From contig NZ_JABAID010000001.1 in the NCBI RefSeq assembly GCF_012641335.1, positions 558,001-622,000 on the forward strand: a stretch of 64,000 bases of DNA. The letters are read 5' to 3'. Positions 34,845 through 42,428 of the stretch are shown one piece after another. Position numbers and translations under genes: made by a program. How positions within the stretch are numbered: the stretch's first letter is position 1; every line of letters starts with the position of its first letter. Source of the DNA: Novosphingobium sp. ERN07 (GTDB lineage: Bacteria; Pseudomonadota; Alphaproteobacteria; Sphingomonadales; Sphingomonadaceae). Under the pieces are notes generated by a model. It searched no databases, was not told the origin of the DNA, and saw only the letters and a list, made by a program, of their open reading frames with translations.

Positions 34845-36353
34845 ATGGTCGCGCTGGTCTCCACGGTTGCCTATCTGGGGCTGGAGGCGCGTGGCGTGGA
34901 AGTGCAGTGCCAGGTCGCGCCGGGGATGCCCGCGTTTCGCGTGGTAGGCCTGCCGGACAAGGCCGTGGGCGAAAGCCGGGAGCGGGTTTCGTCGGCGCTT
35001 TCCGCACTGGGCCTGGCGCTCCCGCCAAAGCGAATCACGGTGAACCTTTCACCGGCAGACTTGCCCAAGGAAGGATCGCACTACGATCTGCCTATCGCGC
35101 TGGCGCTGCTGGCGGCAATGGGCGTGATCGATCTCGAACAGATTGCCGATTACGTGGCCGTGGGCGAACTGGCGCTGGATGGCCGCGTGCTGCCATCGCC
35201 GGGCGTGCTGCTGGCGGCAATCCACGCCAGCGGGCAGGATAAGGGGCTGATCTGCCCGGCGGCACAGGGGCCTGAGGCGCGCTGGGCCAGCGGGATCGAT
35301 GTGATCGCCGCGCCTGACCTGATCGGGCTGCTCAACCACCTGAAAGGCACGCACCGGCTTCCACAGCCTGCGCAGGGCGTGGCAGAGCCACCGCGCCGCA
35401 TGGCCGACCTCAAACAGGTGAAGGGGCAGGAAACCGCCAAACGCGCGCTGGAGATTGCGGCGGCTGGCGGGCACAACCTGCTGATGATCGGGCCGCCGGG
35501 CGCGGGCAAATCGCTGATGGCATCGTGCCTGCCGGGCATCCTGCCCGAACTGACCCCGGCAGAGGCGCTGGAAGTTTCGATGGTGGCATCGGTTGCGGGC
35601 ACGCTGGAAGAAGGGCGGATCAGCCGCGCAAGGCCGTTTCGAGCGCCCCACCATTCGGCTTCGATGGCGGCGCTGACCGGCGGGGGGCTGAAAGTGCGCC
35701 CCGGCGAGGTGAGTCTGGCGCATCTGGGCGTGCTGTTTCTGGATGAACTGCCCGAATTTCAGCGCCCTGTTCTGGATTCGCTGCGGCAACCGCTGGAAAC
35801 GGGTGAGGTTACCGTAGCGCGCGCCAATGCGCATGTGACCTTTCCGGCGCGGGTGCAGCTTATCGCGGCGATGAACCCTTGCCGTTGCGGGCATCTGGGC
35901 GATCCTGCGTTGGGATGCAGCCGCGCGCCGCGCTGTGCGGGGGATTACCAGTCGAAGGTTTCGGGGCCTCTGCTCGACCGGATCGACCTGCATGTTGAGG
36001 TCGATCCCGTCTCTGCCGCCGATCTGGCGCTGCCGCCACCTGCTGAAGGGTCGGATCAGGTTGCCGCTCGCGTGGCGCGGGCGCGCAGCGTGCAAGTGGT
36101 GCGGCTGGAAGGCAGCGGAATGCGCAGCAATGCCGAGTTGAACGGCGATATGCTGGACACTCATGCCACGCCAGATGATGCGGGGCGCAAACTGCTGGCC
36201 CAAGCCGCCGAAGCGATGCGCCTGTCCGCGCGCGGCTATACACGGATGCTGCGCGTGGCGCGGACGATTGCGGACCTTGCAGGGGCCGAGACGGTGGGGC
36301 GCATTCATGTGGCCGAGGCTTTGAGTTACCGCAGAATTGCGCCGAGGGCCTGA
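34845..36353 (+). CDS. YifB/ComM-family Mg-chelatase-like AAA+ ATPase
   Basis: The 502-residue protein has an N-terminal Lon-like ChlI domain (ARGVEVQCQVAPGMPAFRVVGLPDKAVGESRERV). A central Mg-chelatase ATPase follows, with Walker A GPPGAGKS near residue 217 and Walker B LFLDELPEF, then a C-terminal helical domain (YTRMLRVARTIADLAGAE). A Cys-rich stretch CRCGHLGDPALGCSRAPRC around residue 345 may bind zinc. Homologue ComM is a branch-migration helicase in natural transformation, so a recombination role is likely. A GGAGG ribosome site precedes the ATG. Confidence 0.93.
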   Translation: MVALVSTVAYLGLEARGVEVQCQVAPGMPAFRVVGLPDKAVGESRERVSSALSALGLALPPKRITVNLSPADLPKEGSHYDLPIALALLAAMGVIDLEQIADYVAVGELALDGRVLPSPGVLLAAIHASGQDKGLICPAAQGPEARWASGIDVIAAPDLIGLLNHLKGTHRLPQPAQGVAEPPRRMADLKQVKGQETAKRALEIAAAGGHNLLMIGPPGAGKSLMASCLPGILPELTPAEALEVSMVASVAGTLEEGRISRARPFRAPHHSASMAALTGGGLKVRPGEVSLAHLGVLFLDELPEFQRPVLDSLRQPLETGEVTVARANAHVTFPARVQLIAAMNPCRCGHLGDPALGCSRAPRCAGDYQSKVSGPLLDRIDLHVEVDPVSAADLALPPPAEGSDQVAARVARARSVQVVRLEGSGMRSNAELNGDMLDTHATPDDAGRKLLAQAAEAMRLSARGYTRMLRVARTIADLAGAETVGRIHVAEALSYRRIAPRA

Positions 36354-36354
36354 G

Positions 36355-36603
36355 TTAAAGACTGCGCCCAAGGAAGATCAGCACCATCGCGCCGATGACT
36401 GAGGCGAGGCAGCCTGCGCGGTTCACGCCTTCGCCAAAGGTGCCGCCCGAACGCCAGCTTGCAAACAGGCCCGCCACCAGTGCGCCGCCCACGCCCAGTA
36501 GGATCGTCTTGAGCAGGCCCAGATCGACCGCGCCGGGATAAAGGAACCGCGCCAGCACGCCGACCACCAGCCCGGTGAAGACGATCGAGATCAGATTCAG
36601 CAC
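36355..36603 (-). CDS. GlsB/YeaQ/YmgE family small membrane protein
   Basis: A GTG at 36603 with GGAG nine nt upstream gives 82 residues; the longer frame has no signal or conservation cues. The protein has three hydrophobic stretches with glycine-rich turns (VFTGLVVGVLARFLYPG, LLGVGGALVAGLF, VIGAMVLIFLG), typical of the transglycosylase-associated/GlsB family of stress-induced membrane proteins. Function is unknown in detail. Its stop is 1 nt from the convergent yifB stop. Confidence 0.85.
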   Translation of the reverse strand: MLNLISIVFTGLVVGVLARFLYPGAVDLGLLKTILLGVGGALVAGLFASWRSGGTFGEGVNRAGCLASVIGAMVLIFLGRSL

Positions 36604-37098
36604 GTATGCACTCCGTTCCTGTGGACACATCATATGGTGCCGGTTGACCGGTTCTTGTCCACAATTTGGTGATGCGGACCAAAAATAATCCAACGAACGT
36701 CATTTCCCTCTTGAAGTGCCGCTTCCCCCGCGCGTCGCTGCACTGCAGCATGGCGTGCGTGGCGACGAAACGAATCGGGCGTGCGACGAATCGAGTCTGC
36801 CTGCGGATCATTACCCTCTTGTGTCTGAATCCGGTTGAGGCACTATGGGTTGTGGTTCGGCTTCAGGGGAACCTCTAAACCTAGTTTGGAGCGCTTGGGC
36901 GTGTTTTTCGCGCAATGGCAGTGTTTTGCCAGCGTGAAGCACAAATGAGGCCATGATTTTGGATTTTGGAGCCGAGCGGGTGCGGGACAATAATGTTCCA
37001 CTTTCGTTCTGACTCCTGTAGGGTCGGGATGCAAGCCTGATTCGAGATTGGACTGATCGTCCGGCCACGTGCCGGGGTACGAAAACGGGGGTTGCGAC
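36604..37098. promoter_or_regulatory. Upstream region of nrdA, rich in GANTC sites
   Basis: No gene is seen. Six GANTC sites lie at 36772, 36788, 36793, 36827, 37011 and 37039, a density well above chance for this base composition. GANTC is the CcrM methylation site, and such clusters mark cell-cycle-controlled promoters in alphaproteobacteria. A near-consensus DnaA box (TTGTCCACA, one mismatch) is at 36655-36663. No clear pair of NrdR boxes was found. Confidence 0.5.
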
Positions 37099-39102
37099 GT
37101 GGATTTCAGGACTGGAGATGGCTCCGTGGTTGCGCAAGACGAACTGGCGTTGGCAAGCGCCCCGGAATCGACCGGTGAGGCGAAGGCAATGGATATGAAC
37201 ACCAAGGACGCAGGCAGCGATGCGCTGGTCGCCGGGATGGCGGCAACGGTTGCCGCTGCGGCTGTAGCCGCTGCGCCGGTCAGCGATTCCAAGAAGGTCA
37301 ATCCGCGCCGCTTCACCATCGTGACCGATGACAGCCGCGATGCGCGCCTGACCGATTTCGGCAAGGATACGCTGGACGACCGCTATCTGCTGCCGGGCGA
37401 AAAGTATCAGGATCTGTTCGCGCGTGTGGCCGATGCCTATGCCGACGATCAGGAGCACGCCCAGCGGCTCTATGACTATATCTCGAAGCTGTGGTTCATG
37501 CCCGCAACGCCGGTGCTTTCGAACGGCGGCACCGGGCGCGGCCTGCCCATTTCGTGCTATCTGAACTCGGTGGATGACAGCCTTGAAGGCATCGTTGCCA
37601 CGTGGAACGAGAACGTGTGGCTCGCCTCGCGCGGGGGCGGCATCGGCACCTATTGGGGGCAGGTGCGCGGCATTGGCGAGAGCGTGGGCCTGAACGGCAA
37701 GACCAGCGGCATCATCCCCTTCGTGCGCGTGATGGACAGCCTGACGTTGGCGATTTCGCAAGGGTCGCTGCGCCGTGGTTCGGCGGCGTGCTACCTTGAT
37801 GTGTCGCACCCGGAAATCGAGGAGTTCCTCGAAATCCGCAAGCCGAGCGGCGACTTCAACCGCAAGGCGCTGAACCTGCATCACGGCGTGCTGCTGACCG
37901 ACGAATTCATGGAAGCCGTGCGCGATGGTGCCGAATTCCACCTGCGCAGCCCCAAGGACGGCTCTGTGCGCAGCACGGTGGACGCGCGTTCGCTGTTCCA
38001 GAAGCTGGTCGAAACCCGCCTTGCCACGGGCGAGCCGTACATCGTGTTCAACGATACGGTGAACCGCATGATGCCCAAGCATCACCGCGATCTGGGGCTT
38101 AAGGTTTCAACCTCGAACCTCTGTTCAGAAATCACCCTGCCCACGGGGCGCGACCATCTGGGCAACGATCGCACGGCGGTGTGCTGCCTGTCCTCGCTCA
38201 ACCTTGAAACGTGGGACGAATGGAACGGCGACAAGCGCTTTATCGAAGACGTGCTGCGTTTCCTCGACAACGTGCTGCAGGACTATATCGACCGCGCGCC
38301 CAGCGAAATGGCCCGCGCCAAGTATTCGGCCATGCGCGAACGCAGCGTCGGCATGGGCGTGATGGGCTTCCATTCGTTCCTGCAGATGAAGGGCATCGCG
38401 TTTGAAAGCGCGATGGCCAAGGCGTGGAACCTCAAGATGTTCAAGCACGTCGCCGCCAAGGCCGACGAGGCTTCGCTGATGCTGGCGCAGGAACGCGGGC
38501 CGTGCCCCGATGCCGCCGACATGGGCGTGATGCAGCGCTTTTCGTGCAAGATGGCAATTGCGCCGACCGCTTCGATCAGCATCATCTGCGGCGGCACCTC
38601 TGCCTGTATCGAGCCGATCCCGGCGAATATCTACACGCACAAGACGCTGTCCGGCTCGTTCGTGGTGAAGAACCCGTACCTGCAGAAGCTGCTGGCCGAA
38701 AAGAGCAAGGATTCCACCAACGTGTGGAACTCGATCCTCGAACACGGCGGATCGATCCAGCACCTCGATTTCCTCAGCCCCGATGAAAAGGCGATCTACA
38801 AGACCAGCTTCGAGATCGACCAGCGCTGGCTGCTGGAATTCGCGGCAGACCGCACGCCCTTCATCGATCAGGCCCAGTCGCTGAACCTCTATATCCCGGC
38901 AGACGTGGACAAGTGGGATCTGATGATGCTGCACTTCCAGGCGTGGGAAAAGGGCATCAAGAGCCTGTACTATCTCCGCTCGAAGTCGGTCCAGCGCGCC
39001 GGGTTTGCCGGCGGCGTTGAGGCGGACAACACCTCCGCCGCGCCCAAGATCGAGCTTTCGGCGGGCGAGACGGATTACGAGGAATGTCTGGCCTGCCAGT
39101 AA
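37099..39102 (+). CDS. nrdA: Class Ia ribonucleotide reductase large subunit, no ATP-cone
   Basis: NrdA reduces ribonucleotides with NrdB. I use the GTG at 37099 (VDFRTGDGSVV) for 667 residues. Catalytic parts are intact: redox Cys in LPISCYLNSVDD, the NLCSE loop with the thiyl Cys, the radical-transfer Tyr pair in KSLYYLRSKS, and the C-terminal ECLACQ dithiol. The first 75 residues are an Ala/Val-rich linker leading straight into FGKDTLDDRYLLPGEKYQDLFARVAD; the usual N-terminal ATP-cone is absent. Without it dATP overall inhibition is probably lost or moved. nrdB lies 2.2 kb downstream. Confidence 0.95.
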   Translation: MDFRTGDGSVVAQDELALASAPESTGEAKAMDMNTKDAGSDALVAGMAATVAAAAVAAAPVSDSKKVNPRRFTIVTDDSRDARLTDFGKDTLDDRYLLPGEKYQDLFARVADAYADDQEHAQRLYDYISKLWFMPATPVLSNGGTGRGLPISCYLNSVDDSLEGIVATWNENVWLASRGGGIGTYWGQVRGIGESVGLNGKTSGIIPFVRVMDSLTLAISQGSLRRGSAACYLDVSHPEIEEFLEIRKPSGDFNRKALNLHHGVLLTDEFMEAVRDGAEFHLRSPKDGSVRSTVDARSLFQKLVETRLATGEPYIVFNDTVNRMMPKHHRDLGLKVSTSNLCSEITLPTGRDHLGNDRTAVCCLSSLNLETWDEWNGDKRFIEDVLRFLDNVLQDYIDRAPSEMARAKYSAMRERSVGMGVMGFHSFLQMKGIAFESAMAKAWNLKMFKHVAAKADEASLMLAQERGPCPDAADMGVMQRFSCKMAIAPTASISIICGGTSACIEPIPANIYTHKTLSGSFVVKNPYLQKLLAEKSKDSTNVWNSILEHGGSIQHLDFLSPDEKAIYKTSFEIDQRWLLEFAADRTPFIDQAQSLNLYIPADVDKWDLMMLHFQAWEKGIKSLYYLRSKSVQRAGFAGGVEADNTSAAPKIELSAGETDYEECLACQ

Positions 39103-39213
39103 CTTAGATTTGTTTCTGTGGAAAAGCGGACAACTTACAGTGGCGTCGATTCGTCGGCGCGGCTGGTAAACGGTATTTAAAGAGTTGGTTCGAGTCGTAA
39201 GACAAGAATCAAA

Positions 39214-39345
39214 AAGGGGAAGGAAGTCTTTCGACAACCTTCCCCGTGCAAGCTGAACGACAAGTGTGACGAGCAGCCCGCTTGGCAGCTCCTGACTCGC
39301 ATGGCTTGTCGTTCTGGTCAACCTGATGTCTCCGGCATCAGGTGG
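39214..39345 (+). ncRNA. Candidate structured RNA with three hairpins
   Basis: Hairpin 1 is GGGGAAGG/CCTTCCCC (39216-39223 with 39238-39245). Hairpin 2 has a perfect 10-bp outer stem GAACGACAAG/CTTGTCGTTC (39255-39264 with 39305-39314) and an inner stem GAGCAGCC/GGCAGCTC with one mismatch. Hairpin 3 is ACCTGATG/CATCAGGT (39321-39328 with 39336-39343). Three adjacent stems of this quality are unlikely by chance. It could be an sRNA, an nrdA 3' UTR element or a leader for the gene at 39512. It matches no RNA family I recognise, and the strand is assumed. Confidence 0.5.
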
Positions 39346-39352
39346 GAGACCT

Positions 39353-39361
39353 TGTGGATAA
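39353..39361 (-). promoter_or_regulatory. Perfect DnaA box
   Basis: TGTGGATAA is the exact complement of the consensus TTATCCACA. Near matches are at 39117-39125 (TGTGGAAAA) and 39811-39819 (TGTGGATGA). In Caulobacter DnaA controls ribonucleotide reductase expression, so control of this locus by DnaA is plausible. Confidence 0.45.
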
Positions 39362-39511
39362 GCCTGTCGATTTTTTTCCGGCAGCGCCTGCCATGAGTCA
39401 TATCTCATGACTTTGCTTGCAGCAGCTCGTGCTCAAACGGAATTTCCGTTGCATGGGTTTCGTCGATCAACGCGTCTGTCCGGGGAGCAGCGCGGCAAGA
39501 AAGTCACTAAG

Positions 39512-39694
39512 ATGAACTACTACAACGCACGCAAGCCTATCGGCACCACCGCACGCACTGGCGAAGTTTGCCCCGAGTCCGGGGTCTGGCAGTCCATTGA
39601 TACGCCTTCCACGACTGCCCCTATTGCCAAGGGGAACCGCATGCCTCCTCATAACGGCAAGTCGGTGACTTGGAAGCTGGTGCGTCACGCTTGA
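39512..39694 (+). CDS. Small conserved-looking protein, 60 residues
   Basis: The ATG at 39512 opens MNYYNARKPIGTTARTGEVC. The rest contains GEVCPESGVWQS and IAKGNRMPPHNGKSVTWKLV. The pattern TGExCPxSGxW...I.KGxxMPP..GK.VxW recurs in small bacterial proteins of unknown function, some linked to antibacterial immunity; this is from memory. There is no signal peptide or membrane helix. Codon use is less G/C-biased at third positions than in neighbours. A strong hairpin follows the stop. Confidence 0.65.
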   Translation: MNYYNARKPIGTTARTGEVCPESGVWQSIDTPSTTAPIAKGNRMPPHNGKSVTWKLVRHA

Positions 39695-40012
39695 TAAGGA
39701 TTGGAGGGCCTGAGCTTCAGGCCCTCCAATCTCGACGGGTCATTGCGGATTGTGCACTCTATATCTTGCGCTTGCTGGAGAGCCTGTGCCGACATATTGT
39801 GTATTTCGCCTGTGGATGACGTTTCTCCATATCTACCATGCGCTTCGAATTACGGTATTCTCAACCCATGTTCAGTCGCGCAATTCCGTTACATCCCGCG
39901 ACATTTCGCGGCTTGCGCCCTGCCGCTCCGTTCGGCCATTTGCGCGTGTCCGGCTCGATCCCGGCTGGGACGCAAATGGGGGCGACTTGTTCGCCGGGAA
40001 CGGAAGGAATTG
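39695..40012. other. Intergenic stretch, no gene recognised
   Basis: After the hairpin at 39701-39729 there is AT-richer sequence (TGCACTCTATATCTTG at about 39753, GACATATTGTGTATTT at 39791) that could hold the promoter of the PepSY-like gene, then GC-rich sequence with an AAGGAA ribosome site before 40013. No convincing coding frame. Confidence 0.55.
39701..39729 (+). terminator. Hairpin ending the small gene at 39512
   Basis: A perfect 13-bp stem TTGGAGGGCCTGA/TCAGGCCCTCCAA encloses a GCT loop, 7 nt after the stop codon. There is no T-run beyond TCTCG, so termination may be weak or the stem may protect the 3' end. Confidence 0.65.
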
Positions 40013-40393
40013 ATGATGCGCAAGTGGCACCGCTGGATCACGGTGTTTTTCGGCGTGTTCATGCTGTGGATGGCCTTTACGGGCGTTGCCAGCCATGTGA
40101 CCGCGCTTTGGCCTTCGGGCGAACAGGCCGGGCCGCCGCCTGTGCCGCAGGGCTTCGTCTGCCCCGAAACGATGATGTGCCGGCCCAAGGCGCCTCCGGG
40201 CGGCATGAAGTCGCTCGTCGGTTGGTTCCACCATCTGCATTCGGGCGAGGAATTCGGGCCGGTGGGCACGGCGATCTCGCTGATGACAGGCTTCGCGCTG
40301 CTGTTCTTCAGCATTTCGGGCCTGTGGATGTATTTCTCGATGTGGAAGAACCGCAAGGATCGCAGCCTGAAACCCGGCTGGTTCTGGAAATAA
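40013..40393 (+). CDS. PepSY-associated-type small membrane protein
   Basis: The ATG at 40013 is preceded by AAGGAA. The 126-residue product has an N-terminal membrane helix WHRWITVFFGVFMLWMAFTGV and a periplasmic loop with two Cys (FVCPETMMCRP) and HHLHSG. A second helix ends in SISGLWMYFSMWKNRKDRSLKPG. The R-K-W-H-R-W start and GLWMY end match the transmembrane pieces of PepSY_TM proteins, often tied to iron or redox systems. The Cys-x5-Cys and histidines could bind metal; this is inference only. Confidence 0.75.
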   Translation: MMRKWHRWITVFFGVFMLWMAFTGVASHVTALWPSGEQAGPPPVPQGFVCPETMMCRPKAPPGGMKSLVGWFHHLHSGEEFGPVGTAISLMTGFALLFFSISGLWMYFSMWKNRKDRSLKPGWFWK

Positions 40394-40402
40394 GCGAAAA
40401 TC

Positions 40403-40509
40403 GCGGCACCGGCCCGCTCCCCCAGCCCGGCTGCCCTCGCGGTATGCTCTGGGTGGCCGGGCCGGGGGAGCGGGCCGGTGCCGCAAGCCTTCCGCGGATG
40501 CGGAAGGCG
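40403..40509 (-). repeat. Double-hairpin dispersed repeat, copy B (inverted)
   Basis: This is the reverse complement of the element at 515-624. The long stem is almost perfect here (GCGGCACCGGCCCGCTCCCC against GGGGAGCGGGCCGGTGCCGC). The short CCTTCCGC/GCGGAAGG hairpin lies at the other end, 40490-40508. As in copy A it begins just after a stop codon. Pairing is better than in copy A, so copy B may be the younger copy. Confidence 0.75.
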
Positions 40510-40516
40510 CACCACG

Positions 40517-40552
40517 CAAAAAAGAAGAACGCCCCGCTTTTCAGCGAGGCGT
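40517..40552 (-). terminator. Intrinsic terminator of the DUF2171 gene
   Basis: Read on the minus strand, ACGCCTCGCT pairs with AGCGGGGCGT across a GAAA-type loop (one G-U). It is followed by TCTTCTTTTTT. It ends transcription coming from 41022. Confidence 0.75.
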
Positions 40553-40647
40553 CTCCCGGCCGCGTGGCGCAGCCTGGTCCCGAAGGGGGCGGGACGTTCG
40601 TGCAGCCGGGAGCAAGGCTGCACGAAACCTGCGCCTTCCTCCAGGGC

Positions 40648-41022
40648 CTATTTCTCTTCCAGCATACCCCAGGCCGTATCGCCGTTTGCCGAAAGGCGAA
40701 CGCGATCGCCTTCCACACCGGCAACCAGCCCGCACGAGAGGTAATGATGGTGGCCCTCATGGGTTCCACCTTCGAAGCCCGCGCCGGAATCCTTTTTGGT
40801 CAGCTTGATCCGGTCGCCCTCGATACCATCGACGGTGCCGATGTGGGCGCCGTCAGCGCCGATCACTTCCATGTGTTCGCGGATGCGGCTTTTCATGTCG
40901 TGATCGGTGCCAGAGCCGCCGCCCATCTGGCCGCTGCCCTGCTGGAACTGCTCCTGTTGGCCGGGATGTTGGATATTCGCGCCGGTAACGTTGCGCGAGT
41001 CGTTCGGCTCATATTCGCCCAT
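40648..41022 (-). CDS. DUF2171 (PRC-barrel-like) protein
   Basis: The 124-residue protein has a disordered N-terminal part rich in Gln and Gly (HPGQQEQFQQGSGQMGGGSG). The DUF2171 domain follows: IREHMEVIGADGAHIGTVDGIEGDRIKLTKKDSG, then HHHYLSCGLVAGVEGDRVRLSANGD. This PRC-barrel-like beta fold is common in sphingomonads, with stress-related proposals but no proven activity. A CAGGAG ribosome site precedes the ATG. It is transcribed against nrdA/nrdB. Confidence 0.88.
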   Translation of the reverse strand: MGEYEPNDSRNVTGANIQHPGQQEQFQQGSGQMGGGSGTDHDMKSRIREHMEVIGADGAHIGTVDGIEGDRIKLTKKDSGAGFEGGTHEGHHHYLSCGLVAGVEGDRVRLSANGDTAWGMLEEK

Positions 41023-41296
41023 GACAATTCTCCTGTGGTTTCAGTTGGTTATAGGGCGTGCGCCACACTGCGCCGCCATGCCACCTCAACCGCCGCCGCC
41101 AGCGCCCGTTCCGCCAAGCACCCCGGCATAGCGCCAACCCGCGCGGCCCGCGCGCCGGGCCGAAGCGACCTGCCCCAAAGCGCACGATTCCCGGCGGTGG
41201 AAAACCCCGTCACTATCCCCGGCCAAGGCCCCCGCCCGCCTTTCGCCGCAAGCCGCCAGACCTTACATTAAAAGAATCAGCACAGGATATCCGCCC

Positions 41297-42352
41297 ATGC
41301 CTCTTCTCGAAGCCCGCCCGACCTACAAGCCTTTCGAATATCCGTGGGCCTATGAATTCTGGAAGCGCCAGCAGCAGGTGCACTGGCTGCCTGAGGAAGT
41401 GCCGCTGGGCGAGGACTGCCGCGACTGGGCGCAGAAGATTTCCGAGCATGAGCGCAACCTGCTGACGCAAATATTCCGCTTCTTCACGCAGGCCGACGTG
41501 GAAGTGCAGAACTGCTACCACGAGCAGTACGGCCGCGTGTTCAAGCCGACCGAGATCAAGATGATGCTGACCGCGTTTTCAAACATGGAAACGGTGCACA
41601 TCGCGGCCTACAGCCACCTGCTTGACACCATCGGCATGCCCGAAAGCGAATACGGCATGTTCCTCGAATACGAGGAGCTGAAGGCCAAGCACGATTATCT
41701 GCAGCAGTTCGGCGTGGACACGGACGAGGATATAGCCCGCACGCTCGCCATGTTCGGCGGCTTTACCGAAGGGCTGCAGCTTTTCGCCAGCTTCGCCATG
41801 CTGATGAACTTCCCGCGCTTCAACAAGATGAAGGGCATGGGCCAGATCGTGAGCTGGTCGGTCCGCGATGAATCGCTGCACTGCGAAGGCATCACCCGCC
41901 TGTTCCACGCCTTTGTGAAGGAACGGGGCTGCCTGACCAAGGCGGTGAAGGAAGACATCATCGATTGCTGCCAGAAGACGGTGCGACTGGAAGATGCCTT
42001 CATCGATCTGGCCTTTGAACAAGGCCCGGTGCCGGGCATGAGCGCCAAGGACATCAAACGCTACATCCGCTACATCGCCGACTGGCGTCTGGGCCAGTTG
42101 GGCTTCCAGCCGATCTACATGATCGAAGACCACCCCCTGCCGTGGCTCGCCCCGCTGCTGAACGGCGTGGAACACGCCAACTTCTTCGAAACCCGCGCGA
42201 CGGAATATTCGAAAGCCGCCACGCGCGGTGACTGGAACACCGTGTGGACCAGCTTTGACAAGCGCCGCAGCGCAAAGAGCGCCGCGAATGTGGAAGTGCC
42301 GGTTGAGGTGGAGGTGGATATGTTTGGCGGCGCGGGGATTGCGGCGGAGTAG
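41297..42352 (+). CDS. nrdB: Class Ia ribonucleotide reductase small subunit
   Basis: NrdB houses the diiron-tyrosyl radical. In 351 residues every ligand is recognisable by spacing: Asp in FFTQADVEVQ, Glu-x2-His-x3-Tyr in METVHIAAYSHLLD (E115/H118/Y122 type), Glu in FTEGLQLF, and Glu-x2-His in RDESLHCEG. The radical Tyr is present. Like NrdA it has no ATP-cone, so neither subunit carries the usual activity switch. It is separated from nrdA by several unrelated genes and has its own 270-bp upstream region. Confidence 0.97.
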   Translation: MPLLEARPTYKPFEYPWAYEFWKRQQQVHWLPEEVPLGEDCRDWAQKISEHERNLLTQIFRFFTQADVEVQNCYHEQYGRVFKPTEIKMMLTAFSNMETVHIAAYSHLLDTIGMPESEYGMFLEYEELKAKHDYLQQFGVDTDEDIARTLAMFGGFTEGLQLFASFAMLMNFPRFNKMKGMGQIVSWSVRDESLHCEGITRLFHAFVKERGCLTKAVKEDIIDCCQKTVRLEDAFIDLAFEQGPVPGMSAKDIKRYIRYIADWRLGQLGFQPIYMIEDHPLPWLAPLLNGVEHANFFETRATEYSKAATRGDWNTVWTSFDKRRSAKSAANVEVPVEVEVDMFGGAGIAAE

Positions 42353-42428
42353 ATTGACGAAATCAATCAAATGGCGTAGAACGAAATGGGAACAAAGGCT
42401 GGAATACTTCATTCGTGTGGGTCAGTGA

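Larger units (their letters stand above)
39103..39511. other. Non-coding gap between nrdA and a small gene
   Basis: This gap contains three well-formed hairpins (39216-39343), a perfect DnaA box, five GANTC sites (39148, 39192, 39206, 39294, 39395), a 7-T run at 39371-39377 and a 15-nt palindrome AACGGAATTTCCGTT at 39436-39450. No coding frame with normal codon use was seen before the ATG at 39512. Confidence 0.65.

Noticed and set aside
39181-39200. GGTTCGAGTC, like a tRNA T-arm, downstream of nrdA
   Set aside because: No acceptor stem, D-arm or anticodon stem can be built around it and no CCA-type end follows.
36604-39511. Chromosome replication origin at the DnaA boxes near nrdA
   Set aside because: Only one perfect box and three near matches spread over 3 kb, no AT-rich unwinding region with clustered boxes, and no hemE, parAB or dnaA neighbours.
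39751-39806. Two AT-rich palindromic patches resembling NrdR boxes
   Set aside because: Each matches the consensus only partly, and they lie before the PepSY-like gene, not nrdA or nrdB.
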